A DNA stretch of 64,000 nucleotides from Rhodoferax sp. (GTDB lineage Bacteria; Pseudomonadota; Gammaproteobacteria; Burkholderiales; Burkholderiaceae_C): NCBI RefSeq assembly GCF_018063565.1, contig NZ_JAGPBB010000005.1:1-64000 (forward strand), read 5' to 3'. Within the stretch, counting starts at the first letter, position 1. Each line of letters begins with the position of its first letter. Both the position numbers and the translations under genes were made by a program. Below the pieces are notes generated by a model. That model was not told where the DNA came from. It saw only the letters and a program-made list of their open reading frames with translations, and did no database searches. Below, piece after piece: positions 26,523 to 37,900 of this stretch.

Positions 26523-29500
26523 ATGCGATTGTTTCAGTGGCGTTCTTTGAAAACCCGGGTGGCCTTGATCTCGCTGCTCATTTTTATGTGCAGCATCTGG
26601 GTGCTGTCGTTTTTTGCCGGGCGCGTCCTGCGCGAGGACCTGCAGAACGTGTTGGGTGAGCAGCAGTTGTCGACCGTCTCGGTGTTTGCCCGTCAGATCA
26701 ACGACGATCTCAATGAGCGCCTGCAGTCACTTCAAGCCATCACCCATCAGATCACGCCCACCGTGCTGGGCGATGCAGCGGCTTTGCAAACGCTCCTGGA
26801 GCAGCGCCCGTTGCTGCTGTTACTGTTTAACGGCGGAGCCTGGGTGGCACGCAGCGATGGCACCGCGATCGCCGACATTCCCCGGTCGGCGCAGCGAATC
26901 GGCACCAACTACCTCCACGTGGATGTCATTGCCACGGCTTTGCAGCAGGGCAAGGCGTCGGTGAGCCGTCCCATGCAAGGCAGAAAGCTGTTGACGCCGG
27001 TGGTTGCCATGGCGGTACCGATCCGTGGTCCGACCGGTCAGGTGATTGGCGTTTTGGTGGGTGTGACCGATCTGGCTAAACCCAATTTTCTCGACACCGT
27101 CACGCAGAGCCAATATGGAAAAACAGGGGGCTATCTGTTGATGGATCGGCAACACCATTTTTTCGTCACGGCGACTGACAAGAGCCGCATCATGCAGCCG
27201 CTACCGGCATCCGGCCTGAACGTGATGCACGACCGGTATATGCAGGGTTTTGAAGGATACGGTACAGCCCTCAGCTCCCGTGGTGTTCTGGAGCTGACGG
27301 CCTCCGCCAACATTCCGGCGGCCGACTGGTTTCTGGTGGCGGCACTGCCAGCGCGTGAAGCCTTCGCGCCGGTTGACCATCTGCTGCAGCGTTTGTGGTT
27401 GGGTGCCCTGCTGGTCACGTTGCTGGCGGGCGCGCTGACGTGGTGGCTGATGCATCGCATGTTGCGGCAACAGTTGGCGCCCATGGTCAATGCCAGTCGC
27501 ACGCTGAACACGCTTGCCCTCGGCGATCAGCCCGCGCAGCCTTTGCCGGTGACCAGTCAGGATGAAATCGGTGAACTGATCGGTGGTTTCAATCGCTTGC
27601 TCGAGACTTTGAACGAGCGCGAGCAGGTGCTGCGCGAAAGTGAAGTGCGCTGGAAATTTGCCATAGAGGGCGTGGGTGACGGTCTTTGGGACTGGCATTT
27701 ACAGACTGGTGAGGCATTCTTTTCGCGCCGCTACAAGGAAATGCTGGGTTATGCCGAGGAGGAGATTGGCAGTACGGCAGACGAGTGGGTCAAACGCATT
27801 CACCCGGAGGACGCACCCGGTGTGATGGCTGAAATACAGCCCTATCTGGACGGCAAACCCGGCCCGGTCACCGTTGAATTCCGGATGTTGTGCAAGGACG
27901 GTCGCTGGCAGTGGTTCATGGGACGCGGGCTGGTTGTCAGCCGCGATGCTGAGGGCAGACCCCTGCGCATGATCGGCACCAATACGGATATCACCGAGCG
28001 TCGGCAGGCGGTGAAGAAACTCCAGCTCGCAGCCAGTGTTTTCAGTCATGCCCGTGAAGGCATCACCATCACCGATGCGGACGGTGTCATCATCGATGTC
28101 AATGCGGCGTTCACCCGTATCACCGGCTACTCGCGTGACGAAGCTCTTGGCCAAAGCCCGAGCATGCTCAGTTCGGGGCGCCAGGATAGGGCTTTCTATG
28201 CCGCCATGTGGCAGGCCCTGATCGACCAGGGCCACTGGACCGGGGAAATATGGAACCGGCGCAAAGATGGTCTTGTGATTGCCGAGTTGCTGACCATCAG
28301 TGCGGTGTCTGACGCCCAGGGTCGGACCCAGCAGTATGTTGCCCTGTTTTCTGACATCACCGAGATCAAGGAACACGAGCATCAGCTCGATCGCATGGCG
28401 CACTTCGATGCACTCACCAGTCTGCCCAACCGCCGACTGCTGGCTGACCGTTTGCAGCAGGCCCTGGTGCAGGCGGTGCGGCGCGGCCAGACACTGGCGC
28501 TGGCTTACCTCGATCTGGATGGGTTCAAGCTGATCAACGACACCCATGGTCATGCGGTGGGTGACCAGTTGCTGATTGCGCTGGCGACCCGCATGAAGCA
28601 GGCGCTGCGCGAAGGGGACACCATTGCGCGCATCAGCGGCGATGAGTTTGTCGCCATGCTGGTTGACTTGAGCGATACCGCTGCCAGTGTGCCCCTGCTG
28701 CATCGCCTGCTCGCAGCAGTGGGTGAGCCGGTTCAGGTGGGTGGACTGAGTGTTCAGGTCTCGGCCAGTCTGGGGGTGACCTTCTTTCCGCAGGAGCAGG
28801 ACATCGAGGCCGACCAGTTGTTGCGGCAGGCCGATCAGGCGATGTACCAGGCCAAGGTGGCCGGCAAGAATCGCTATCACGTGTTTGATGCCGCCCACGA
28901 CAGTCATTTGCGCGGGCACCATGAAAGCCTCGAGCGCATTCGTCTGGCTTTGAGCAATGGTGAGTTTGTATTGTATTACCAGCCCAAAGTGAACATGCGC
29001 AGCGGACAGGTGGTGGGTGTGGAGGCACTGATCCGCTGGCAGCATCCGCAACGGGGCCTGTTGTCACCCGCACTGTTTCTGCCGGTAATCGAAGACGACC
29101 CATTGGCTGTGGATGTGGGCGAATGGGTCATTGACACGGCGTTGACCCAGATCGAGCTTTGGCAGGCCGCTGGACTGAGAACCTCGGTCAGTGTCAATAT
29201 CGGGGCACGCCAGTTGCAGCAGCATGATTTTGTCGAGCGCCTGCGCGCCCAATTGTCGGCGCATCCCCAAGTGCAACCCGACCAGCTTGAACTCGAGGTG
29301 CTCGAGACCAGTGCACTGGCCGACATTGCTCAGGTGTCCAACGTGATAGAGGCGTGTGCGGCGCTGGGGGTAATGTTTGCACTGGACGACTTTGGCACCG
29401 GCTATTCATCACTCACCTACCTCAAGCGCCTGCGTGTGGCGTTGCTCAAGATTGACCAGAGTTTTGTGCGCGACATGCTGGACGACCCGGATGATCTGGC

Positions 29501-29744
29501 GATTTTGCAGGGCGTGATCGGTTTGGCCGACGCTTTCAAGCGGCAGGTCATCGCCGAAGGGGTGGAAACCGTGGCCCACGGCACCATGCTGTTGCAACTG
29601 GGCTGCGAGCTGGCGCAAGGGTATGGCATTGCGCGTCCCATGCCGGCCGACCAGCTGCCGCCCTGGGTATCGGGCTGGCAACCGGACGACGCCTGGTCGT
29701 GCCTGCCCTGGCTGGGCGGTCTGGATCAGATGTCGGAGCAATAA
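26523..29744 (+). CDS. Membrane GGDEF-EAL protein with Cache, HAMP and two PAS domains
   Basis: This is a 1073-residue protein. Order: TM1 (about 14-34), a periplasmic double-Cache-like sensor (35-290), TM2 (about 290-312), HAMP, PAS1 ([15 protein letters not shown] to TNTDITERR), PAS2 ([18 protein letters not shown] to [11 protein letters not shown]), GGDEF, EAL. The cyclase site is ISGDEF, an SGDEF variant, with an REGD I-site five residues upstream. The phosphodiesterase keeps [25 protein letters not shown] and [10 protein letters not shown], so cyclic di-GMP hydrolysis is likely retained. Either or both activities are possible. ATG at 26523 is preferred to TTG at 26517. No partner gene is adjacent. 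Confidence 0.9.
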   Translation: MRLFQWRSLKTRVALISLLIFMCSIWVLSFFAGRVLREDLQNVLGEQQLSTVSVFARQINDDLNERLQSLQAITHQITPTVLGDAAALQTLLEQRPLLLLLFNGGAWVARSDGTAIADIPRSAQRIGTNYLHVDVIATALQQGKASVSRPMQGRKLLTPVVAMAVPIRGPTGQVIGVLVGVTDLAKPNFLDTVTQSQYGKTGGYLLMDRQHHFFVTATDKSRIMQPLPASGLNVMHDRYMQGFEGYGTALSSRGVLELTASANIPAADWFLVAALPAREAFAPVDHLLQRLWLGALLVTLLAGALTWWLMHRMLRQQLAPMVNASRTLNTLALGDQPAQPLPVTSQDEIGELIGGFNRLLETLNEREQVLRESEVRWKFAIEGVGDGLWDWHLQTGEAFFSRRYKEMLGYAEEEIGSTADEWVKRIHPEDAPGVMAEIQPYLDGKPGPVTVEFRMLCKDGRWQWFMGRGLVVSRDAEGRPLRMIGTNTDITERRQAVKKLQLAASVFSHAREGITITDADGVIIDVNAAFTRITGYSRDEALGQSPSMLSSGRQDRAFYAAMWQALIDQGHWTGEIWNRRKDGLVIAELLTISAVSDAQGRTQQYVALFSDITEIKEHEHQLDRMAHFDALTSLPNRRLLADRLQQALVQAVRRGQTLALAYLDLDGFKLINDTHGHAVGDQLLIALATRMKQALREGDTIARISGDEFVAMLVDLSDTAASVPLLHRLLAAVGEPVQVGGLSVQVSASLGVTFFPQEQDIEADQLLRQADQAMYQAKVAGKNRYHVFDAAHDSHLRGHHESLERIRLALSNGEFVLYYQPKVNMRSGQVVGVEALIRWQHPQRGLLSPALFLPVIEDDPLAVDVGEWVIDTALTQIELWQAAGLRTSVSVNIGARQLQQHDFVERLRAQLSAHPQVQPDQLELEVLETSALADIAQVSNVIEACAALGVMFALDDFGTGYSSLTYLKRLRVALLKIDQSFVRDMLDDPDDLAILQGVIGLADAFKRQVIAEGVETVAHGTMLLQLGCELAQGYGIARPMPADQLPPWVSGWQPDDAWSCLPWLGGLDQMSEQ

Positions 29745-29752
29745 CCGCGCAG

Positions 29753-30958
29753 CTATCCGCCGTGCCGCTGCACCAGCGTCCAGGCAGATGCCGCAATCAG
29801 CGCACTCCAGAACCAAACCCCCAGCGTCAGTGGCAGTACCGTGCCGTCCATGTGGGTGCCGAGCCAGAATCCCATGGCGAAGGCGCACAACATCATCAAA
29901 AAGCCGTTGACCGCAGACGCCGCGCCGGCAGCCTGCGGAAATGGCCCGACCGCGCCACTCTGGCCACAGGGCTGATGGATGCCATGGCCAATCATGAACA
30001 GAAGCTGTGGCAACAGGATGCTCCAGACGCTGATCACGCCGTTCAGGGTCAACAGCGCCATCAATGTGCCGCCACTGATCGACAGCCCGCCGGCCAGCGC
30101 CACCGAGCGGCGAACGCCAAAACGGCCGATCCAGCTGCGGCACACGAAGGTGCCACCGATGTAGGCGACCGAGTTGACAAACATCACCAGTCCATACTGT
30201 GTCTTGCTCAAGCCCAGCACACCGATAAAGACGAACGATGACGCGGCCAGAAAGGTGAAAAGGCCGCCGTATGACGCCGCAGACAGGGCAGAAAACGCCA
30301 GAAAAGTGCGGTTGCGCAGAATGCTCTGCCAGGTCGATAGCAGCGTCGGCAAGCGCAGTGCCTGCGGGTTCCTGTTGGGCACGGTCTCTTCAAACTTCAG
30401 TGCCACCACCGCCAGACTGACCGCGCCAAACACGGCCAGTGCCAACAGCGCGTAGCGCCAGTTCAGCACATCGGTCAGCAGCCCCCCCAGCGGTGCACTC
30501 ATGCAGGCAATCAGGCCCAGGCCGCTGAGTCCCTTGCTCATGACGCGCGCGCCCTGGGTGGGTGCATACAGGTCACGAACAATGGCGCGCGCGCACATCA
30601 CACCGGCACCCATGGCAACACCTTGTACGGTGCGCCAGACGATCAGCCAGAACATGCCGGGCGCCAGCGTGGCGCCGACAGAGGCCAGCACATAGGCCGC
30701 CATGCCGATCAGCAAAATGGGCCTGCGACCGTATTGGTCTGACAGCGGCCCCCACACCAGCTGCGACAGGCCAAACGCCAGCAGCAGCGCGGTGAGGGTG
30801 AGTTGCGCCTGCGGCATCGGCGCCCCCAGCTCGGCGGTGAGCACCGGCAAAGCCGGCAGGTACAGATCGGTGGTGACGGGCTGCAGGCCCAAAAGCAGCG
30901 AGAGCAGCAACACGATCACGCCGGGCTGCATCGGGATAAGAGTCGGTTTGGACGGCAT
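29753..30958 (-). CDS. Bcr/CflA-type MFS drug-resistance transporter
   Basis: This is a 401-residue major facilitator with twelve predicted helices. LPALPVLTAELG after TM1 and LVWGPLSDQYGRRPILLIG (motif A of the 12-helix drug/H+ antiporters) place it in the Bcr/CflA group. RTVQGVAMGAGVMCARAIVR is the motif B region and MSAPLGGLLTDVLNWRYAL matches motif C. It probably exports drugs or small metabolites with the proton gradient. It converges with the GGDEF-EAL gene with 8 nt between them. Start ATG 30958; a second ATG at codon 10 is possible. Confidence 0.87.
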   Translation of the reverse strand: MPSKPTLIPMQPGVIVLLLSLLLGLQPVTTDLYLPALPVLTAELGAPMPQAQLTLTALLLAFGLSQLVWGPLSDQYGRRPILLIGMAAYVLASVGATLAPGMFWLIVWRTVQGVAMGAGVMCARAIVRDLYAPTQGARVMSKGLSGLGLIACMSAPLGGLLTDVLNWRYALLALAVFGAVSLAVVALKFEETVPNRNPQALRLPTLLSTWQSILRNRTFLAFSALSAASYGGLFTFLAASSFVFIGVLGLSKTQYGLVMFVNSVAYIGGTFVCRSWIGRFGVRRSVALAGGLSISGGTLMALLTLNGVISVWSILLPQLLFMIGHGIHQPCGQSGAVGPFPQAAGAASAVNGFLMMLCAFAMGFWLGTHMDGTVLPLTLGVWFWSALIAASAWTLVQRHGG

Positions 30959-31059
30959 GGCTTTGAGCGTAGCAGATCAGGGTTTTGCCAGACGCTGCGA
31001 GGCGCAGCCGGGGTTTTGAAGGTCACAATCTGCCACTGTCTGAATTGTGGGGAATTGTC

Positions 31060-31437
31060 ATGGCAATCGGCTGGTTGACGGTCTTGAAAATGGTGCCTTG
31101 GGCGGATGTGATTGAAAACGCGCCCAAGGTGGCGATCGGCGCGAAGAAACTCTGGGACAAGGTGGGCAAGAAGCCCGCCGCACCGGAGCTGGCCCCCACG
31201 GTGGTGTCCAGCACGCCAGAGCCAACCCTGGCACAGCTGCGCGACCAGGTGGCGGCACTGCAACAGGTCACCGAAGATTTGCATCAGCAGATGCTGGACT
31301 CGACCGAACTGATCAAGACACTTGCCGAGCAGAACACCCAACTGGTGAAACGGGTGGAATCCAACCGCAAGCGGCTGCTGTGGCTGGCCTTGCTGCTGTT
31401 GCTGCTGGCTGGCTGGTCGGTGATGAAGTTTTATTGA
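31060..31437 (+). CDS. Tail-anchored coiled-coil small membrane protein, unknown function
   Basis: This is a 125-residue protein. ATG at 31060 has GGGGA at 31049-31053 as ribosome site. N-terminal AIGWLTVLKMVPWADVIENA is amphipathic. Then comes a proline/alanine linker, then a heptad-like segment (LAQLRDQVAALQQVTEDLHQ, then LIKTLAEQNTQLVKRVESN). One C-terminal helix follows, LLWLALLLLLLAGWSVMKFY. The layout suggests a membrane-anchored oligomer. The stop overlaps the start of repeat copy F, and recC follows. No family recognised. Confidence 0.7.
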   Translation: MAIGWLTVLKMVPWADVIENAPKVAIGAKKLWDKVGKKPAAPELAPTVVSSTPEPTLAQLRDQVAALQQVTEDLHQQMLDSTELIKTLAEQNTQLVKRVESNRKRLLWLALLLLLLAGWSVMKFY

Positions 31438-31480
31438 TAGCACACTTCTCTCTTTCAATAAGCGCCAAGGGCTGATTTTG
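31432..31480 (+). repeat. Short palindromic repeat, copy F (between small membrane gene and recC)
   Basis: It begins TTATTGATAGCACAC, continues to AATAAGCGCCAAGGGC and ends TGATTTTG. It fits the family pattern of ATAGC near one end, a central AAGCGC and a GGGCTG-like end. The upstream gene's stop (TGA 31435-31437) and the TTG candidate start of recC (31478) both fall inside it, and its CCAAGGG could serve as that start's ribosome site. Confidence 0.6.
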
Positions 31481-34400
31481 TTCACGAAAGCGCCGGAACG
31501 CCCACCCGTTGACGCTGCGCCGCCACGTGGTTTCATGGTGCTGCATGGCAACCGTCTGGAGGACTTGCGCGACCTGCTGGTGCAGTACCTGCAGGCACAT
31601 CCGCTGCCACCGCTGGTGCCCGAAGTCATCCTGCTCCAAAGCAATGGCATGAAACACTGGCTGGAACTCGCCCTTGCCGATGACGCGGCGCTGGGCGTCT
31701 GCGCCGCGACCCGCATGGTCTTGCCCAGCAGTTACCTGTGGCAGATGTACCGCACGGTGCTGGGTGCCGATGCGGTGCCATCCCGGATGCCGTTTGACAA
31801 GGCCGCGCTGCTTTGGCGGCTGCTGCGTTTGCTGCCAGCATTGTGCGAAACCCGCCCGGTGTACGCACCTTTAAAACGCTATCTGTCGGGCGACAACGCG
31901 CCGCGCAAGCTGTACCAGCTGGCGCTGCAGATTGCCGACGTGCTGGACGCCTACCAGAGCTATCGCGCCGACTGGTTGTCCGACTGGGCGGGTGGGCTGG
32001 ACCAGCTGCGCGGGCCGCTGGGCCAGTCACAGGCTTTGGCACCTGAGCACGCCTGGCAGGCGCAACTGTGGCGCGACCTTCGCACCGATGTGGGGGAAGG
32101 CTTGGCCGAGGCCTCGCGCGCCAGTGTTCACGAACGATTCTTGGCCGCCCTGAGTAATTTGAGTAGCTCTGAAAACAAGAGCTCTCAGCGCACGTCCGGA
32201 TTGCCGCAACGCTTGATTGTGTTTGGAATCTCATCGCTGTCGATGCAGTCGGTGCAGGCGCTTGCCGGACTGGGCCAAGTGTGCCAGGTACTGATGCTGG
32301 TGCAAAACCCGTGTCAATATTACTGGGGCGACCTGGTGGAGGGCCATGCCCAGCTGCGTCAGCAGGTGCGCCGACGCCAGCCGGTCAAGCCTCAGCCGGA
32401 ACTGGTGACCACTGCCTCGCACCCCCTGCTGGCGTCGTGGGGGAAGCAGGGGCGCGACTACCTGCATTTGCTCGATGGTTTTGACCAGCCCGAGCAGTAC
32501 CGGGCGCACTGGCAACGGGTGGACGTGTTTGTCGATCCTGCGGGTGAACCTGCGACACAGCTGGCGCAGCTGCAGTCGGCCATCCTGAACCTGACGCCAC
32601 CACCGCCCGCACCGGTGGCGCAACCGATCGATGGCTCGATTGAATTCGTTACCGCCCACAGCGCCCAGCGCGAGCTGGAAGTGTTGCAGGACCATCTGCT
32701 GGCCTGGCTGGACGCCGATCCTGCCTTGCAAGCGCGCGAGGTCATGGTGATGGTGCCTGACATGGCGGTCTTTGCGCCGCATATCCATGCGGTGTTTGGC
32801 CGCTTCACGCCGGGGCAGCCGCGTCATGTGCCGTACTCGGTGGCCGATACCCCGGCGTGCCTGAGCCCGCTGGTACAGGCGTTGACGCAGCTGCTGAACC
32901 TGCCCGAGGCGCGTTTGACGCTGGCTGAATGGCTGAGCCTGTTTGAGGTGGCGGCGGTGCGCACCCGGTTTGGCCTGGATGCGGCGGGGGTGCAGCAAAT
33001 TCAGAGCTGGCTGCAGACGGCCGGTGTGCGCTGGGGGCTCGATGCGGCGCACCGCCTGGCCTGGGGTTTACCGCCAGGCGCACCGGATCTGGCGCATAAC
33101 ACCTGGGCATTCGGTCTGCGCCGGCTGCTGTTGGGCTACGCGCTCGGCCCGGTGGCGGGCGCTTGGGAAAGCGGTGCTGACGGGCTGTGGCAGGGCACGC
33201 TGGCACAACCGGCCATGAGCGGGCTGGACGGCCCGCTCATGTCTGCGTTGCTGGACTGGATCAACGCCATCAGCCAAACCCTGCCCATGCTGCAGGCTGA
33301 ACACTGCCCGGCGCAGTGGGGGCAGACCCTGCGTGCGCTGGTGGCGCGCTTTTTTGCCAGTGGCGATGACACGCAGGAGCTTGCCATCGGCCGCCTGCTG
33401 GCCCCGCTGGACGACTGGCTGCAAGCCTGCGAAGACGCGCAGCTCGACACCCCGCTGCCGCTGCAGGTGGTGCGTGAGCACTGGTTGTCCAAACTTTCCG
33501 AGGCGGGTCTGCAGCAACGCTTTTTTGGCGGCGGTGTGCAGTTTGGCACGCTGATGCCGATGCGCTCGATTCCGTTCAAGGTGATCGCGCTGCTCGGCAT
33601 GAACGACGGCGCTTACCCACGGGTGCAGGCGGCGCGTGATTTTGATTTGATGGCCAGCAGCTGGCGAGCCGGTGACCGCTCGCGCCGCGAGGACGACCGT
33701 TACCTGTTTCTGGAAGCGCTGTTGTCGGCACGGGAAAAGCTCTATGTGAGCTGGCAGGGTCACAGTGCGGCAGACAACAGCGCCCGCCCGCCCTCGGTGC
33801 TGGTGGCGCAGCTGCTCGATACGGTCAACGCCTGCTGGAGCCCGCCGCATCAGCCGCAGGCGCAGCCCTTGCAACCGTTTTCCAACGCCTATTTTGAGGC
33901 CGGTTCGGGCTTTGCCACCTATGCCGAAGATTGGCAGCGAGTCCGGCTTCCAGCGCTTGCTGAATCAGCGGATGAAGCGCCTGAAAAATTAGTCAATCCG
34001 GCGCTGGCCAGCGCCATCGCCCCTGCCCCCCAGGTGCTGACTTTGGGCGACCTGCAGTGCCTCCTGCGCCAGCCGGTCGAGGTGTTTTTGCGCCATCGGC
34101 TGCAAGTCGAGTTTGATGGCCTGGACGAGCTGGAGCAGGAAGACGAGCCGTTTGCGCTGAATCATCTGCAACAGCATCGGCTGGGCGCAGCGCTGCTGCA
34201 GTCGGGTGCGCACGCGCAGGCGCTGGCGCAATTGCGCGGCGCCGGTGTGTTGCCCTTGGCCGGGTTTGGCCTGCGTGTCGGGCAAGACCTGTTGGAGCAG
34301 GCGCAGGCCGTGTGGCAGGCGCAAAACGCCTGGCTGCAGCGTTATCCGCAAGCGCTTGACGCGGTGACGGTGGACCTGCTGCTGGAGCCGGGCCTCAGCC

Positions 34401-34981
34401 TGAGCGGTGTCCTGTCCGGCCTGCATGCTGTAGCCGAGGTTGAGGCTGCACGTGCACCGTGTCTCCAGTTGGCGGCCCGAACCGGGGCCGTGCTGGAGGG
34501 CAAACCCGGTGCCCGGATGGCACGCGGTCATACCCTGGCCGGTTTGTGGGTGCGACACCTGGCGGGCTGCGCCAGCGGGCTGACGCTGACCAGTGTGCAA
34601 TTGGGCGTCGATGGTGCGGTGGTGTTGCGGCCACTGGCGCCGGATGCAGCGCTAAGGCTGCTCCAGCCGTTGGCCCAAAGTTACCTTGCGGCCTGGGAAC
34701 AGCCCTTGCCGTTGGCCTGCAAAACCGCCTGGGCTTATCTGCAAACGCTGCAGCACAATCCGGCGCTGCTGGCGGCCGGCAAACCCGCCAAAGACCCGCA
34801 TGAGGTGGCGCGGGTGGTCTTCGAGGGTGGTCAGTACGGGGGTGAGCTGGCCGAGTCGGCTTACCTGCAACGGGTGTTTGAAATCTATGGGCAGCTGCAG
34901 CCGGGTTTGCCACACTGGGCGCAGCGGCTGTACGGTGAATTGCTGGCCCACTGCGAACTTCTGCCTGAGGGGTTGCCGTGA
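31478..34981 (+). CDS. recC: Exodeoxyribonuclease V subunit gamma (RecC)
   Basis: This 1167-residue subunit of RecBCD splits the DNA strands and recognises Chi. VLHGNRLEDLRDLLVQYLQ, then EVILLQSNGMKHWLELAL, matches the RecC N-terminus, and VTAHSAQRELEVLQDHLL and FNAMRSIPFK-like FGTLMPMRSIPFKVIALLGM are conserved. MNDGAYPR and REDDRYLFLEALLSAREKLY follow. As usual the helicase and nuclease sites are inactive. The start is uncertain: TTG 31478 lies in a repeat, while ATG 31535 would start MVLHGNR as in E. coli. Two more repeat copies (G, H) are in frame near residues 225-243 and 823-838. Its stop overlaps recB (TGATG). Confidence 0.92.
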   Translation: MFTKAPERPPVDAAPPRGFMVLHGNRLEDLRDLLVQYLQAHPLPPLVPEVILLQSNGMKHWLELALADDAALGVCAATRMVLPSSYLWQMYRTVLGADAVPSRMPFDKAALLWRLLRLLPALCETRPVYAPLKRYLSGDNAPRKLYQLALQIADVLDAYQSYRADWLSDWAGGLDQLRGPLGQSQALAPEHAWQAQLWRDLRTDVGEGLAEASRASVHERFLAALSNLSSSENKSSQRTSGLPQRLIVFGISSLSMQSVQALAGLGQVCQVLMLVQNPCQYYWGDLVEGHAQLRQQVRRRQPVKPQPELVTTASHPLLASWGKQGRDYLHLLDGFDQPEQYRAHWQRVDVFVDPAGEPATQLAQLQSAILNLTPPPPAPVAQPIDGSIEFVTAHSAQRELEVLQDHLLAWLDADPALQAREVMVMVPDMAVFAPHIHAVFGRFTPGQPRHVPYSVADTPACLSPLVQALTQLLNLPEARLTLAEWLSLFEVAAVRTRFGLDAAGVQQIQSWLQTAGVRWGLDAAHRLAWGLPPGAPDLAHNTWAFGLRRLLLGYALGPVAGAWESGADGLWQGTLAQPAMSGLDGPLMSALLDWINAISQTLPMLQAEHCPAQWGQTLRALVARFFASGDDTQELAIGRLLAPLDDWLQACEDAQLDTPLPLQVVREHWLSKLSEAGLQQRFFGGGVQFGTLMPMRSIPFKVIALLGMNDGAYPRVQAARDFDLMASSWRAGDRSRREDDRYLFLEALLSAREKLYVSWQGHSAADNSARPPSVLVAQLLDTVNACWSPPHQPQAQPLQPFSNAYFEAGSGFATYAEDWQRVRLPALAESADEAPEKLVNPALASAIAPAPQVLTLGDLQCLLRQPVEVFLRHRLQVEFDGLDELEQEDEPFALNHLQQHRLGAALLQSGAHAQALAQLRGAGVLPLAGFGLRVGQDLLEQAQAVWQAQNAWLQRYPQALDAVTVDLLLEPGLSLSGVLSGLHAVAEVEAARAPCLQLAARTGAVLEGKPGARMARGHTLAGLWVRHLAGCASGLTLTSVQLGVDGAVVLRPLAPDAALRLLQPLAQSYLAAWEQPLPLACKTAWAYLQTLQHNPALLAAGKPAKDPHEVARVVFEGGQYGGELAESAYLQRVFEIYGQLQPGLPHWAQRLYGELLAHCELLPEGLP
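32152..32205 (+). repeat. Short palindromic repeat, copy G (inside recC)
   Basis: It contains AAAACAAGAGCTCTCAGCGC, which differs from copy B (AAAACAAGAGCTGTCAGCGC) at one of 20 bases. It is in frame and encodes the serine-rich LSNLSSSENKSSQRTSG between two ordinary RecC segments. Confidence 0.7.
33945..33990 (-). repeat. Short palindromic repeat, copy H (inside recC)
   Basis: GGCTTCCAGCGCTT is identical to the reverse complement of the core of copy E in miaA, followed by GATGAAGCGCCTGAAAAATT. In frame, it encodes RLPALAESADEAPEKL, a likely surface linker. Confidence 0.65.
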
Positions 34982-37900
34982 TGCTGCACACCCTTGACCC
35001 GTTGACGCTGCCTTTGAACGGCTTGCAGCTGATCGAAGCCTCAGCCGGCACCGGCAAGACTTTCACCTTGGCGGCGCTGTATGTGCGGCTGGTGCTGGGG
35101 CACGGAGCGGGCAGCGGGCCACTGGGGCCGGGGCTGTTTCCGCCGCAGATTCTGGTGATGACCTTTACCGATGCCGCCACCGCCGAGCTCCGTGAACGCA
35201 TCCGTGAACGGCTGGCGCAGGCGGCACGCTTTTTCCAGACCGGTGACCGGGGCGCAGCGGACGACTTTTTGCTGGCGCTGCAAGGCCAGGTCGACCCGGG
35301 GCAATGGCCGCTGTGCGCCTGGCGGCTGGACATGGCGGCGCAGTGGATGGACGATGCGGCGATTTTTACCATCCACGGCTGGAGCAGCCGCATGCTCAAA
35401 ACCCATGCCTTTGACAGTGCCAGCCTGTTCACCCAGAACCGGGTCGAAGACGCCGAGCGCCTGCAGCTGATGGCCACGCGGGATTACTGGCGCCGCTGGT
35501 TTTATGCGCTGGACGCCCACGCGCTGGGTGCGCTCAAAGTCTTGGGTGACACCCCGCAGGCGCTGCTGGTGCGGCTGCAGGCGCGCTGGAAAGCCTCCGA
35601 GCGCGCGCCGCAGTCCGATGTCCCTGCGCCTGAGCCCCCCGACAGGCTACTGGAGCGTTGGTCGGTCTGGCAACAGCAGCGCATGCCGCTGGAATCACTG
35701 GCACGCCAGGGCTGGCGCGACGACGTGATCCAGGCGCTGCAGGCAGCCGCTGCCGCCAAAACCCTCAAGGGCTACCGCAGCGACTGGCTGGGCGGCTGGT
35801 TGGCCAAAATGGCCGCCTGGGCGCAGGGCGAAGAGATTGAGCCAGAGGTGCTGGCGCGCTTCAGCCGTGCCACGCTGCTGGCCAAAGGCTGGTTGGATGC
35901 GGCCCGCTGGCCGGTGCTGGCGGACATCGAGGCGCTGCACACGCATGGGCTGGGCGAGCCCGAGGTCGCCGACACCTTGCTGGCGCACGCCGCGCAGGCC
36001 GTGTTGCGCGACTACCAGCGCGCCAAGGCACAAGCGGCGCAGTTTGATTTTTCGGATTTGCTTCAAAACCTGTACCACGCCTTGCAGGCACCGGATGGGC
36101 GTCTGGCAGCAGCCATTGCGGCACAGTATCCGGTGGCGCTGGTCGATGAGTTTCAGGACACCGACCCCTGGCAGTTTGGAGCCTTGCGCAGAATCTATAG
36201 CTGTAAACCAAATCAAGATGTGCGCTGCAGCCCAATTTTCCATGAAACTGTGACGTATCAAGGTGAGGCGGGCACGGTGCCCGCATCGCTGGGCCTGATC
36301 ATGATTGGTGACCCCAAGCAGGCTATTTACAGCTTTCGCGGTGCCGACCTGGCCACCTATCTGCAGGCGCGCGAGCAGGCCCAGGGCATTTACACGCTGC
36401 CGGGCAATTACCGCTCCACCCCCGCGGTGGTGACGGCCGTCAGCCGGATGTTTGCCCAGGCCGACGCGCCCTTTGGTAGCGTTCCCTTTGTGGCGGTCAA
36501 AGCCTGCAATCACCAGGTGCGGCCACTGCAGGTCGCGGGTCAAACCCAGGTGGCGCTGACGGTGTGGCATGTGCCTTTTGAAAAGACACCGACCAAGGAC
36601 GACTTTTTACAGGCGCTGTCGGCCGTCTTTGCCAGCCAGATGGTGACCTTGTTGCAGAGTGCGGCAGCCCGTCCCGGCGACATGGCAGTGCTGGTGCGCG
36701 ACCGGCATGAGGCGACCGCGATTCGCGCGGCGCTGTCCGCGCGCTCGGTGCGCAGCGTTTATCTGTCCGAGCGCAACAGCGTTTATGCCAGTCAACAGGC
36801 CCATGATTTGTGGCGGATCCTGCGCGCGGTGGCACAGCCCGGTGCCAGCCGCCTGGTGCGCGCAGCGCTGGCCACGCCCACCTGGGCCTTGAGCTGGTCG
36901 GCGCTGGATGCGCTGCTGGCCGACGAGGCGGGCTGGGACGCCCAGGTGGAGCAGTTCATGCAATGGCAGCAGGTCTGGCAGGCGCAGGGTTTTTTGCCCA
37001 TGCTGTACCGCCTGCTGCACGATCAGGGGCTGGCGGCGCGCCTGTTGCAGCGCAGCACCCAAGGCGAGCGCGAGCTGACCAATCTGCTGCATCTGGGGGA
37101 GTTGCTGCAGGCCGCAAGCCTGGCGCTGCAAGGTGAGGGCGCGTTGATTCGTTATCTGGAGGCGCAGTTGCGCCACCCGCAGGCCAGCGGTGACGCCGCG
37201 CAGCTGCGTCTGGAGAGCGACGCGCAGCTGGTGCAGGTGGTGACGGTGCACAAGTCCAAGGGGCTGGAATACCCGCTGGTGTTTTTACCCTTTGTTTCGC
37301 TGTACCGGGCCGCGGAAAAAGACGCCGACCGACCCGACGCCGAGCGTCTGGCCGAAGACATCCGCCTGTTGTATGTGGCACTCACCCGCGCCCGGCAGGC
37401 GCTGTGGCTGGGCGTGGCGCAGGTGCGCGGCGATGTGGACGGCCCCAACCCGCAGCCCAAAAGCGCCGTGTCCCGGCTGCTGGGTCGCCGCGTGCCGGGT
37501 GACCTGTGGGAGCGCCTGCAGACGTGGGTTTGTGCTGACGTCCAAGTGCAGGCCGCACCGCGGCCCAGCGGGGCGAGTTACCAGCCGGTGCAGGGCCATG
37601 CCCCCACACCGCAACCGGCCCTTCAGCCACAGCGCCGGTTGACGCAGCGCTGGTGGAGTGCCAGCTTCAGCGCCCTGACGCGCGGGCTGATGCCGCACGG
37701 CATGGCAGACTTGCCCACCGAGCGCGATGAAAAAATGGGCGATGCCCAGCTCGATGCAACCACGCCGGATGAACTGCCGCTTGCCCTGATGGGCGGCGGA
37801 CCAGGCGCGCCCGGTAGCGATTTGCTGGCCATCGAGCCGGCGTTCAACAGCTTTCCTGCCGGTAGCCGTTACGGCACCTTGTTGCACGATCTGCTGGAGT

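Noticed and set aside
26318..26524. N-terminal extension of miaA by 69 codons
   Set aside because: MiaA homologues begin near the P-loop as in the shorter form, and the extra residues overlap the candidate promoter of the GGDEF-EAL gene.
27699..29051. A 450-codon minus-strand frame
   Set aside because: It lies opposite the GGDEF-EAL gene, whose domains account fully for this DNA.
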